A stretch of DNA of 64,000 nt from DTKD01 sp964494345 (GTDB taxonomy: Bacteria > Armatimonadota > UBA5829), in contig CAZBSI010000007.1 in NCBI GenBank assembly GCA_964494345.1, forward strand, positions 62,001-126,000, in the 5' to 3' direction. This document shows, piece by piece, positions 43,586 through 51,810 of the stretch (position 1 is its first letter; each line of letters starts with the position of its first letter). The position numbers and the translations under genes are program-made. The notes under the pieces are model-generated. The model was not told where the DNA came from. It ran no database searches and saw nothing but the letters and a program-made list of their open reading frames with translations.

Positions 43586-45046
43586 TTATTTGTTGCTGGT
43601 TTCGATTTTGACCTTAGCTCCCTGCTGCAGGTTCTGCCGGCCCTCTGTGACGACCGTATCCCCAGCCTCCAATTTGGTAGGCGTTTGTATTTGCACATAG
43701 TGTCGATTTTCCCGTATCACGTTGACAATATGGCGTGTAGCGGTGTTGTCCTTGATTGCGAAGACAGACTGTGTGCCCTTGCGGTTATCTATGGCGTCTT
43801 TAGAGACCAGTAAAATGTCTTTTAACGTGCCGGTCACTATGCTGCCTCTAGCGAACATCCCCGGGCGTATTTTTGAACCGCCTTCTCTGATCGCGATTCT
43901 TACCGGGAAGTTTCGGCTGGTGAGCGAACTAGCCGGATAAATCTCCACAACCGTTCCCTGAAGCGTGGTACGTGGCAGCGCGTCAATTCTCACCTTAACG
44001 TTCTGTCCGTTGCGCAATTCGGCAAATACCTTCTCCGATACATTTCCTTTAAGATATAACGAGGACAAATCGACAACTTCTGCCAGCATCTGGCCGGGTG
44101 ACACAACTTGCCCCGGATCAATAGACCGCACAGCCACTACTCCTGAAATGGGGGATTTAATATAGCTGTAAGAAAGCTGCTGCTCGGCCAGGGCAACCGA
44201 TGCCTTAGCCTGTGACAAAGCTGCTTCTGCCTGCTTGATATCTTCCTTGCGGAGCATATTCTGCGCTTCGTTGGCCTGTGCGGCGCGCAGAGCTTCCTGC
44301 GCCACTGCCACCTGCGACTCAGCCTGCGAGACATCCTCACTGCGCCCGCCTTCTTTAATCAGCGAGAGCCGTTCGGTTGCAGACTTATGCTGGGTCTGTG
44401 CGATTTTATACTGTGTCTCGACTATCTCAAAAGAAGATTGCGATATAGCACCCTGCTTGAGCAAGTTTTTGTTTCGGTTATAATCCGAAGTCGCGCGGTC
44501 GAGGTTAGCCTTAGCCTCGGCTACGCTGTTTTCCGCCACCATTCTATCCTGAGACCGCGCCGGGTTTTTAACCACAGCCAGCCGTGCATTTGCCGAATCC
44601 AACTGTGCCTTCGCCTGGGTGATCGCGGCGTCGGTCTGTATTTTTGTGACCTTCAGGCTCGTTTTGGCCTGCGACAATCGCGCAACTGCAGCCTCAAGCC
44701 CACCTCGCGCGGCAACAAGATTACTTTGCAGGTCTTGCTGATCGAGCACTACGATCGTCTGTCCTTTGACCACGCGATCTCCCTCGCGTACATTTACCTG
44801 AGCCACCCTGCCGGAAATTTTGGAGGACAGCGCCGCCTTGTCCAGCGCCTGGATATCCCCGGTCACCTCCACGGTCTGCTCCATATCTCCACGCGTGAGC
44901 ACGGTAGTCTTCACGGGAATCCCGGACTGCTGCCAAATCTCCTCGGCCGTAGGCGGAGGCTTTTGGGGCGCGTTCTTCTTCATCGCAGCAAACAGCCCTG
45001 CAATGACGAGCACTATGATTAATGCCAATGTAATATTTCTTTTCAC
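43586..45046 (-). CDS. RND efflux membrane-fusion protein (HlyD/AcrA-like)
   Basis: The GTG start has GGAGG seven bases upstream and overlaps the TolC-like gene stop (GTGA). The 486 residues have an N-terminal helix, a biotinyl-lipoyl half (VREGDRVVKGQTIVVLD), a long Ala/Gln-rich coiled coil (about 115-290), the second lipoyl half (IKSPISGVVAVRSID) and beta-barrel domains. The coiled coil is longer than in AcrA and suggests a long periplasmic hairpin. Confidence 0.94.
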   Translation of the reverse strand: MKRNITLALIIVLVIAGLFAAMKKNAPQKPPPTAEEIWQQSGIPVKTTVLTRGDMEQTVEVTGDIQALDKAALSSKISGRVAQVNVREGDRVVKGQTIVVLDQQDLQSNLVAARGGLEAAVARLSQAKTSLKVTKIQTDAAITQAKAQLDSANARLAVVKNPARSQDRMVAENSVAEAKANLDRATSDYNRNKNLLKQGAISQSSFEIVETQYKIAQTQHKSATERLSLIKEGGRSEDVSQAESQVAVAQEALRAAQANEAQNMLRKEDIKQAEAALSQAKASVALAEQQLSYSYIKSPISGVVAVRSIDPGQVVSPGQMLAEVVDLSSLYLKGNVSEKVFAELRNGQNVKVRIDALPRTTLQGTVVEIYPASSLTSRNFPVRIAIREGGSKIRPGMFARGSIVTGTLKDILLVSKDAIDNRKGTQSVFAIKDNTATRHIVNVIRENRHYVQIQTPTKLEAGDTVVTEGRQNLQQGAKVKIETSNK

Positions 45047-46440
45047 TTTCGATCCTCCGGCAATTGGTTCTGGGCATCCAAATTGAGCATGGGTCTATAA
45101 TCTATGAGTCGCAGTTTCTCGGTCTCAGGTTGACTGGAAGTCGCTCTTTGAAGATCCGCCAGCGCTATGGCGTAATCATAAAGTGCATTGACTTCGTTGA
45201 ACTTCGCCTGTGTCAACTGAGACTCCGCATTTGTCACTTCCACCAGCACTGCGATCCCGGCCTCATATCTCACATTGGCCAGCCGCAGCGCTTCCTCCGC
45301 CAGAGCCACGCTCTCAGCGGTGGTCCTGGTTCGCTCGGCGGCTTCCTCAAGCACAGAAATCGTAGTGGCAACTTCCTGGGTTATTCCCAGTTCCGTTTGA
45401 GCCAAAGTATCCTCGGCGGAATACATATCCGCAAACGCCTGATCCACTTTTGCCTTGGTCACACCACCATCCCAGATCGGGATGTTGAGGTTGGCTATCG
45501 CGTTCCAGGAGATGTTGCTCGAGCTGAATCCTTGCGAGGAAACATAGTCGTAGCTGCCGGATAATCCCAGGTTGGGTTTCGCGGCAGTCCTTTGCAGGGC
45601 GATATTGGTTTTATTCAGCGCAATGGCGGTCTGCTGTATTTTAACCTCCGGCCGCTTCTCGATAGCGATCTTAGAGGCTTGGGCAACATCGACAGTGTCT
45701 ACATCCACCGGCACAGGGCTTTTGACCACCGTAGTGGGCGTATCGGCGTTTAACCCCAACACCCGGTTAAAGTTGGCCCGCGCTATGTTCACACGAGACT
45801 CCGCTGCCAGAAGGTTCTGGTTAAGGTTAGCAAGGTCTACCTGAGCGGTAGTAAGGTCAAATTTTGGCACTGTCCCCGCCTCGAACCTGGCCTGTGTGTT
45901 CTTAAGTCTAACCGCAGCTACATCGACAGCGGCCTGGGCTGTGTCTTTCTGGCCGCCCGCTCGTAGCTGCTCATAATAGTTTCTCTTAACCTGCGCTATC
46001 AGTTGCTGAGATGTCCGCAGCAGGCTCAAATAGTTGATCGAGAACTGGTCTTTAGCAATGTCACTGCCGTAGCGAAGTCGCCCGAACACATCCAGCGGCA
46101 AAGCAAATTGCAGCTTCGCCGTCGTCTGCGATGCCGGCATAATTGTAATAGGTTGATTGCCCGTCAACGGATTTGCCGCAAGCGAGACTGCCGGGCCTTG
46201 CTGCAATTGAATAATCTGTGCGCTGAATGACGGGTTAAACCGCGCCCCGGCTTCCTCGACCAATCCTTTAGCTTTGTTGACCGAGTCTGTGGCTATGCGC
46301 AGATCCGGGTTGTTCTTAAAGGCAATCTCCAGCGCCTGATCGATGTCAAGGGGCTGTGAAGCAGCGGTGTTATCTGCAATGGCGCTGTTCGCTGCCACCA
46401 CGGCGGCCAAAAGAACGATTATGCGAATGATTAGTTTCAA
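45043..46440 (-). CDS. TolC-family outer-membrane efflux protein
   Basis: The start is a TTG with GGAGGAACC upstream, beginning a signal peptide (A-A-N-S-A-I-A-D). The 465-residue protein has the TolC internal duplication of long helices with A-L-x-N-N-P-D-L-R and repeated RYEAGIAVLVEV-type segments. It forms the outer-membrane exit duct for the RND pump encoded next. It is the first structural gene of the efflux operon, 45 bp after the AbrB-type gene. Confidence 0.94.
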   Translation of the reverse strand: MKLIIRIIVLLAAVVAANSAIADNTAASQPLDIDQALEIAFKNNPDLRIATDSVNKAKGLVEEAGARFNPSFSAQIIQLQQGPAVSLAANPLTGNQPITIMPASQTTAKLQFALPLDVFGRLRYGSDIAKDQFSINYLSLLRTSQQLIAQVKRNYYEQLRAGGQKDTAQAAVDVAAVRLKNTQARFEAGTVPKFDLTTAQVDLANLNQNLLAAESRVNIARANFNRVLGLNADTPTTVVKSPVPVDVDTVDVAQASKIAIEKRPEVKIQQTAIALNKTNIALQRTAAKPNLGLSGSYDYVSSQGFSSSNISWNAIANLNIPIWDGGVTKAKVDQAFADMYSAEDTLAQTELGITQEVATTISVLEEAAERTRTTAESVALAEEALRLANVRYEAGIAVLVEVTNAESQLTQAKFNEVNALYDYAIALADLQRATSSQPETEKLRLIDYRPMLNLDAQNQLPEDRK

Positions 46441-46485
46441 TGTCGGTTCCTCCGATGTTCTGCCTTGTCTTTGTCTGAATCAGGC

Positions 46486-46728
46486 TCAGCTTTGTTCCTC
46501 GGCCATGATCTTATCAAGGCCGCTTTGCAGAGAAGAGAACATTTTGCGCAGCTCATCAATTTTGCACACCACGATGCCACGCCCATTGGGGAGACCAACT
46601 ACTAGCACTTTGTCTCCAGGATGTATATCATACTTTCTTCTGGCATCCGCAGGCACCACTATCTGCCCACGCTCCCCAACCGTAGCGGAGCCGAAAAATA
46701 GTTCATCAAGAGAATGTTCAGATGCCAT
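46486..46728 (-). CDS. AbrB/SpoVT-type DNA-binding regulator
   Basis: GGAGG is eight bases before the ATG. The 80-residue protein carries the swapped-hairpin AbrB domain (SATVGERGQIVVPADARRK...HPGDKVLVV), then a short acidic helix. It lies directly upstream of and on the same strand as tolC-hlyD-RND, so it is probably an operon-linked regulator of efflux. The target site is not visible. Confidence 0.88.
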   Translation of the reverse strand: MASEHSLDELFFGSATVGERGQIVVPADARRKYDIHPGDKVLVVGLPNGRGIVVCKIDELRKMFSSLQSGLDKIMAEEQS

Positions 46729-46820
46729 AATATTTGCCTCCGCACATATAGATGTGCATAATCATATAAATCATACGAATGTATAATATCGGTAAGACGA
46801 GCGCTTGTCAATAGGGCGAA

Positions 46821-47058
46821 TCTGCGTTTTTCGACGTCCGCGGTCTGCGGTTCGAAGTCCGACCCGACTCCGACCCCACCACCCCTGTCATTCCGAGCGA
46901 AGCCGAGGAATCTGCTTTTTCGACGTCCGAAGTCTGCCGTTTGTAATCCCACCCGACTCCGACCCCACCACCCCTGTCATTCCGAGCGAAGCCGAGGAAT
47001 CTGCTTTTTTCGACGTCCGAAGTCTGCCGTTTGTAATCCCACCCGACTCCGACACACA
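46821..47058 (+). repeat. 90-bp tandem repeat array with GTCATTCCGAGCG core
   Basis: Units begin at 46821, 46911 and 47001 (period 90; the third is cut at 47058). Each complete unit has a TCGACGTCCG segment and the core GTCATTCCGAGCGAAGCC, leading to GAGGAATCTGC. The core is related to the 24-bp repeats at 36383 and 48788. Open frames across it are artefacts. The rest of the gap before guaB holds a TATAAT at 47176-47181, which may be the guaB -10. Confidence 0.85.
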
Positions 47059-47219
47059 TTCTCTGCGGTTACTATTTCAAGCCTTTTCCGGGCTTTCGCG
47101 ATTGTCTCTTCTGGCCTGCTTGCACTAATTGCACTCATATCAGCCGGATTTGTTCCCCTAAACATCGTTCTGGGTTATAATATACTTCTATACCAAAAAT
47201 TTCTTAGTGGGAGTGTGAG

Positions 47220-48752
47220 ATGGCGCAAGACAACAATTCATCTATGGACGGGCTTTCCGCTGAGACGTTGTTTGGCCCGGGCAAGGGCCTCACCTATGAC
47301 GATTTTATAGTGCTGCCCGGTTACATAGACTTCCAGGCAAGTGAGGTCGACCTGGAGACCCAGGTCACTCGCAATGTTCGCATAAAACGGCCGCTGGTCA
47401 GTTCCCCTATGGACACGGTAACAGAGTGGGATATGGCGTCCACGCTGGCTTTGCTCGGCGGCATCGGAATAATTCACTACAACAACTCCATCGAGACACA
47501 GGTGGAGCACGTGCGCAAGGTTAAAAGATTCGAAAACGGCTTTATACTCGACCCGGTGGTCCTCAGTCCGAGGCATACGATTATCGACGTAGACCACATT
47601 AAAATAGAGCACGGATTTTCCGGTATTCCTATCACTGAAGATGGCACTTTAGGCTCTAAACTCGTCGGTATAGTCACAAACCGCGACATCGACTTCGAAA
47701 AAGACCGCACCAAACCGCTCAGCCACGTTATGACTACCGATTTGATAACTGCGTCGGAGGGTGTCACGCTACGCGAGGCCAACAAAATACTCAAGCAGTC
47801 CAAAAAAGGCAAGCTGCCGGTAGTCGATGAGGATTTTCGCCTGGTTGCGCTGCTTTCGCGCAGGGACCTGCTGAAAAACAAAGATTTTCCATACTCCTCA
47901 AAAAGCGCGGGCAAACAGTTGCTTGTCGGAGCCGCAGTTTCGACTCGAACGGAGGATCGTGAACGTGTCGAGGCGCTGGCCGACGCGGGAGCGGATATTA
48001 TTCTTATAGACTCCGCACAGGGCTATTCGGTCTTCCAGGTCGAGATGCTGCGCTTTATAAAAGAGCGCTTTCCCAGCGTCGACGTTATTGCCGGCAATGT
48101 GGTCACAGTCGACCAGGCCAAAGCTCTCATCGACGCAGGCGCTGATTCGTTAAGAATCGGTATGGGGCCGGGTTCGATCTGTATCACCCAGACGATGATG
48201 GCGGTGGGTCGCCCACAGGCGTCGGCGGTATATCACTGTGCGAAATATGCCAGAGAGCACGGCGTGCCGGTAATCGCAGACGGTGGAATCCAGGGCACTG
48301 GCCACATCGCCAAGGCGCTGGCAATAGGCGCAAGCGCAGTTATGGTCGGCTACCTGCTGGCAGGAACTGCAGAGTCTCCTGGAGACTATTTCTATGAAAA
48401 TGGCATGCGCGTAAAGCGATATCGCGGCATGGCCAGCGTGGAGGCTATGGACGCCGGCGGAGGCAAGCGATATCTCAGCGAGGATAACAAAGTAATAGTC
48501 CCGCAGGGGGTTTCGGGCACGGTTCTCGACCGCGGTTCTCTTATAGACTATGTGCCTTACCTAATGAAGGGTGTCCAGCAGAGCTTTCAGGATATGGGCC
48601 ACCGCACGAGGGAGTCTTTGATTGAGGCGTTGTATTCGGGCAAGATGCGGTTCGAGCATCGCACAGCAGCAGCCCAGGCCGAAGGCACTGTCCACAGCCT
48701 GCACTCCTACAGCCCGCCAAAATTTGGCAGAATCAAGATAGATAGTTTTTAA
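47220..48752 (+). CDS. guaB: Inosine-5'-monophosphate dehydrogenase
   Basis: It oxidises IMP to XMP for GMP synthesis. The 510-residue protein has the TIM barrel with two CBS repeats inserted (about 120-235), the catalytic loop cysteine C321 in GSICITQ, and the flap RYRGMASVEAMDAGG. The GSICITQ loop and the N-terminus GLTYDDFIVLPGYIDF resemble the eukaryotic type more than the usual bacterial GSICTTR form. The ATG has GGGAGTG upstream. Confidence 0.96.
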   Translation: MAQDNNSSMDGLSAETLFGPGKGLTYDDFIVLPGYIDFQASEVDLETQVTRNVRIKRPLVSSPMDTVTEWDMASTLALLGGIGIIHYNNSIETQVEHVRKVKRFENGFILDPVVLSPRHTIIDVDHIKIEHGFSGIPITEDGTLGSKLVGIVTNRDIDFEKDRTKPLSHVMTTDLITASEGVTLREANKILKQSKKGKLPVVDEDFRLVALLSRRDLLKNKDFPYSSKSAGKQLLVGAAVSTRTEDRERVEALADAGADIILIDSAQGYSVFQVEMLRFIKERFPSVDVIAGNVVTVDQAKALIDAGADSLRIGMGPGSICITQTMMAVGRPQASAVYHCAKYAREHGVPVIADGGIQGTGHIAKALAIGASAVMVGYLLAGTAESPGDYFYENGMRVKRYRGMASVEAMDAGGGKRYLSEDNKVIVPQGVSGTVLDRGSLIDYVPYLMKGVQQSFQDMGHRTRESLIEALYSGKMRFEHRTAAAQAEGTVHSLHSYSPPKFGRIKIDSF

Positions 48753-48786
48753 TGATGGAGGATTGACCGTTGCTGGCTGCCTGCCC

Positions 48787-48895
48787 CGTCATTTCGAACG
48801 CCGGCCGCCCCGTCATTTCGAACGCCGGCCGCCCCGTCATTTCGAACGCCGGCCGCCCCGTCATTTCGAACGGAGTGAGAAATCTGCTTTTTCGG
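48787..48895 (+). repeat. 24-bp tandem repeat array after guaB
   Basis: Three exact units of CGTCATTTCGAACGCCGGCC plus GCCC, at 48787, 48811 and 48835, are followed by a fourth (48859) that runs into GGAGTGAGAAATCTGC and a T-run. The array at 36383-36490 has the same unit and terminal sequence. Confidence 0.9.
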
Positions 48896-48931
48896 TCTGC
48901 CGGCTATCTGTTGTGGTTGACTTAATAAAAC

Positions 48932-48956
48932 AGGTGGCAATCTCGGATTGCCACCT
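48932..48956 (+). repeat. Palindromic repeat element
   Basis: AGGTGGCAAT and ATTGCCACCT pair perfectly over 10 bp around the loop CTCGG. It matches the element at 36558, including the CAAAACC after the stem. It lies 27 bp past the end of pckG. Confidence 0.85.
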
Positions 48957-48983
48957 CAAAACCCTCAAATCATCTCATAAGCT

Positions 48984-50744
48984 CTATTTATTCCACCTGC
49001 CGAGCCTCGACTTCAACGCCTGTTGCTCTTCGAGCATCTCCTCCGGCAGTTCGTAGCCGAACTGGTCGAAGAACTTCTGCATACCATCCAGCTCAGCCAC
49101 CCAATCGTCTGCGCGGACTTCCAGCAGCTTATCGACAGCCTCATCGGAAATATCCAGGCCATCAAGGTTCAAAGCTCCTTCTTCCGGCACAAAGCCGATC
49201 GGCGTCTCCACTGCCCCCGCGCCTCCGTTGCAGCGCTTCAGCACCCATTCCAGCACTCGCAGGTTCTCCCCATAGCCCGGCCAGAGAAACTCGCCGTCTT
49301 CGTCCTGTCTGAACCAATTGACGTGGAATATCTTCGGCGGGCTGGCGATCTTCTTGCCCATATCCAGCCAATGCCTGAAATACCGGGCCATGTTATATCC
49401 GCAGAACGGCCGCATCGCCATCGGGTCGCGCCGAACCACTCCAACCGCTCCGGTTGCGGCAGCGGTGGTCTCACTTGCCATGGTCGCTCCAACATAAGAG
49501 CCGTGCTGCCAGTCGAAAGATTCATATACCAGCGGCGCCAGTTTTGCTCTGCGCCCTCCGAACAGAATTGCCGACAACGGCACACCCCGGGGGTCTTCCC
49601 AATGCGGAGAGATCACAGGACACTGCGACGCCGGTGCGGTAAACCGGGCGTTCGGATTTGCTGCCTTCTCCCCGTCTTTAGGCGTCCACGGCCTCCCGCG
49701 CCAGTCAATTCCGTGATCAGGCGGCGGAACTCCGTTTCCTTCCCACCAGACGGTATTATCAGGCTTCAGCAGCACGTTGGTAAATATCGTATTTTTCGAT
49801 ACAGTGAGCATCGCGTTGGGGTTGCTCTTGCACGAGGTGCCAGGAGCGACCCCGAAGAACCCTGCTTCAGGGTTCACAGCCCACAGTCTGCCATCCTCGC
49901 CGATGCGTATCCACGCGATATCATCGCCGACCGTCCATACCTTATAGCCGGGAAAAGAATCCGGGGGTATGAGCATAGCCAGGTTGGTCTTGCCGCACGC
50001 GCTTGGGAACGCCGCTGCGATATACGTCACTTCACCATCAGGGCTTTCCAACCCCAAGATCAACATGTGCTCGGCCATCCAGCCTTCGGTCAATCCCATA
50101 TAGCTGGCAATTCGCAGGCTGAGGCACTTCTTACCCAGCAGCACGTTGCCACCATAACCGGAACCGTAGCTCCAGATAGTATTATCTTCAGGGAACTGCA
50201 AAATAAACCGGCGCTCGATGTCGAGTTCGCCCTTGCTGTGAAGGCATTTGGTGAACTCTACATTCTCCCCCAGCTCGTCGATAGCGACCTGACCGATTCG
50301 GGTCATTATCCGCATGTTCAAAACAACGTAGATTGAGTCGGTAAGCTCGATTCCCAGTTTTCGGAATGGCGACCCGGGGACTCCCATTATAAAGGGGATG
50401 ACATACATCGTTCGCCCGCGCATACACCCGTCAAACATCGCCCCGACTTTAGCATAAGCCTCAGCAGGCGCCATCCAGTTATTGGTAGGCCCGGCATCCT
50501 CTTCTTTACGCGTACAGATGAAAGTGAGATGCTCGGTCCGGGCAACGTCATTTTCGGCGGTGCGATGCAGCACGCATCCGGGGAGCTTCTCCTGGTCGAG
50601 CAGATGCAACTCGCCTGTAGAAAGAGCCTGATCGGTGAGTCGCTGCTTTTCAGCCTCGCTGCCGTCAATCCAGACGACTTTGTCCGGCTTACACAGCCCA
50701 GCCATCTCGTCAATCCATTTCAATGCTTCTTTATGTCGCGTCAT
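48984..50744 (-). CDS. pckG: Phosphoenolpyruvate carboxykinase (GTP)
   Basis: I chose the ATG at 50744 (AGGAG eight bases upstream); the longer frame adds no conserved residues. The 586-residue enzyme has the GTP-type kinase loop FPSACGKTN with C250, the GDDIAWI and WEGNGVP motifs, and a late mobile-lid segment. It makes PEP from oxaloacetate for gluconeogenesis. A terminator-like hairpin in its leader suggests attenuation. Confidence 0.97.
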   Translation of the reverse strand: MTRHKEALKWIDEMAGLCKPDKVVWIDGSEAEKQRLTDQALSTGELHLLDQEKLPGCVLHRTAENDVARTEHLTFICTRKEEDAGPTNNWMAPAEAYAKVGAMFDGCMRGRTMYVIPFIMGVPGSPFRKLGIELTDSIYVVLNMRIMTRIGQVAIDELGENVEFTKCLHSKGELDIERRFILQFPEDNTIWSYGSGYGGNVLLGKKCLSLRIASYMGLTEGWMAEHMLILGLESPDGEVTYIAAAFPSACGKTNLAMLIPPDSFPGYKVWTVGDDIAWIRIGEDGRLWAVNPEAGFFGVAPGTSCKSNPNAMLTVSKNTIFTNVLLKPDNTVWWEGNGVPPPDHGIDWRGRPWTPKDGEKAANPNARFTAPASQCPVISPHWEDPRGVPLSAILFGGRRAKLAPLVYESFDWQHGSYVGATMASETTAAATGAVGVVRRDPMAMRPFCGYNMARYFRHWLDMGKKIASPPKIFHVNWFRQDEDGEFLWPGYGENLRVLEWVLKRCNGGAGAVETPIGFVPEEGALNLDGLDISDEAVDKLLEVRADDWVAELDGMQKFFDQFGYELPEEMLEEQQALKSRLGRWNK

Positions 50745-50778
50745 GATATGCGCTCCTATATTGAGTCTTGGCGCGAAC

Positions 50779-50829
50779 AAAAAAGGCCAAATGCTACCTG
50801 CTCTCGTTGACAGATAACACTCGGCCTTT
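50779..50829 (-). terminator. Terminator-like hairpin in the pckG leader (possible attenuator)
   Basis: On the minus strand a 12-bp stem (AAAGGCCGAGTG with CATTTGGCCTTT, two wobbles) and an inner stem are followed by TTTTTTG. It lies 35 bp before the pckG start, so it would end transcripts before the gene unless opened. It could instead be the 3' end of a small RNA. Confidence 0.7.
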
Positions 50830-50990
50830 GTGGTGGGGGGGTAGATAATGAAACAAAACCGGCCGGAGACGATCCTCTCCGTGCCTTACACACTTTTCCC
50901 GCACCTTATTGCTATCCTTGAGAGCCCGTAATCCCCGCGCCAAGCAGCCCGCAGGCCGCCATATAGTGATCTTGGACCAATTGTATTGTA
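50830..50990 (-). other. Possible structured leader RNA or small RNA upstream of pckG
   Basis: This stretch has no credible gene. On the minus strand it holds several GC-rich pairings, such as GGAGA...TCTCC near 50867-50882, and a CCGGCCGG palindrome. I could not match it to a known riboswitch, 6S or SRP RNA. It ends at the terminator-like hairpin. Confidence 0.35.
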
Positions 50991-51020
50991 ACCTTAAATC
51001 AACCAGCAGTCAACAATAAT

Positions 51021-51325
51021 ATGGCAATGCAAGCTTTCCAATCGTATCGGTTCTAGCTGGTTTGTTGTCGGATACATACGAGAGTGGCAGACGGAAAAAC
51101 GATCATGTGACCGGGCGTACCCCCAGTGATCTGGAGAAAATCCGCCAAACAGAGAGAAAATATCCGAAATGTGGGTTCTTGGGGCAAAGCCCGACCACAG
51201 GATCGGGTTCGGATAACACGGAAAAAAGCGGCTCCCACGCTCGCAAATACACGAAAACCCCGCCGGGTAGCCTGGCAGGGTCCATTTCGCAAAGAGAGCT
51301 TTACAGTTTTAATGCTTGGTAGCCC
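51021..51325 (+). repeat. 305-bp direct repeat, left copy
   Basis: By eye this appears identical to 58063-58367, 7,042 bp away. It starts ATGGCAATGCAAGC and ends GCTTGGTAGCCC. The ends diverge sharply on both sides. Weak CAAGC/GCTTG inverted ends are visible. It contains several small hairpins (CCCGA/TCGGG) but no convincing gene. The two copies enclose the defence-like genes. The gap from here to 51422 holds nothing else. Confidence 0.95.
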
Positions 51326-51421
51326 CGAAGGGATTCGTTGGCCTGACCAAACGTTCAGATTGAGCTGGCGGAACAGGGTATTTGAGCGTGAATTGGTGGA
51401 AGTCTGAGGTGATCTGCTGGC

Positions 51422-51784
51422 TTATACAAGCTGGTGTCCCCTTGCTACCCAATAATGCCAATCTTCCACAACAGTCTTTGTCTCCTCGTCAACGCCAATT
51501 GGTTCAAGCTGCGAAAGCGGAACCCCCATTCTCCGGCCTTGCCAGTCAATAATAACAAACATATCGTGCATACAGTCATCTTCGGGAGCCATCCCAACTA
51601 CATTTACCTGCTCGTCGATTTCGAGGGGAGATATAGTGCGTTTGGCGATGCACCTGGCCCTGAATGGGAAACTAATATGGTCTTCAAGGTAAACGTGCCA
51701 GCCCATGGCCTGTTCTTCGGGGCCATAAGCATCCACGATTATCTCGTTTTCGATCCGTGCCTCGCGAGCATTATCTTTTTCCAT
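51422..51784 (-). CDS. CcbP-like calcium-binding protein
   Basis: I chose the ATG at 51784 with GAGG upstream. The 120-residue acidic protein has M-G-W-H-V-Y-L-E-D, FPFRARC, VVGMAPEDDCMHDMFVII-type and W-H-Y-W-V-A-R-G segments, as in cyanobacterial CcbP-like proteins. It starts 27 bp after the helicase stop, so it is the last gene of that operon. Its role beside a primase-helicase is unknown. Confidence 0.65.
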   Translation of the reverse strand: MEKDNAREARIENEIIVDAYGPEEQAMGWHVYLEDHISFPFRARCIAKRTISPLEIDEQVNVVGMAPEDDCMHDMFVIIDWQGRRMGVPLSQLEPIGVDEETKTVVEDWHYWVARGHQLV

Positions 51785-51810
51785 TATGGCTGCCTCAGAA
51801 GATATCAAGG

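Noticed and set aside
46821..47058. CRISPR array
   Set aside because: Units are tandem without unique spacers, and no cas gene is near.
46805..47128. Open frames of about 60-107 residues across the 90-bp array
   Set aside because: They arise from repeated DNA with period 90 (divisible by 3); there is no ribosome site or conserved domain.
48787..48895. CRISPR array
   Set aside because: The 24-bp units abut directly with no spacers.
51053..51322. Open frames inside the 305-bp repeat on both strands
   Set aside because: Identical in both copies only because the DNA is; no coding signature or recognised domain.
51021..51325. SRP RNA or tmRNA in the repeat
   Set aside because: A CCGGGTAGCCTGGCAGGG segment resembles an SRP end, but the conserved SRP core is absent.
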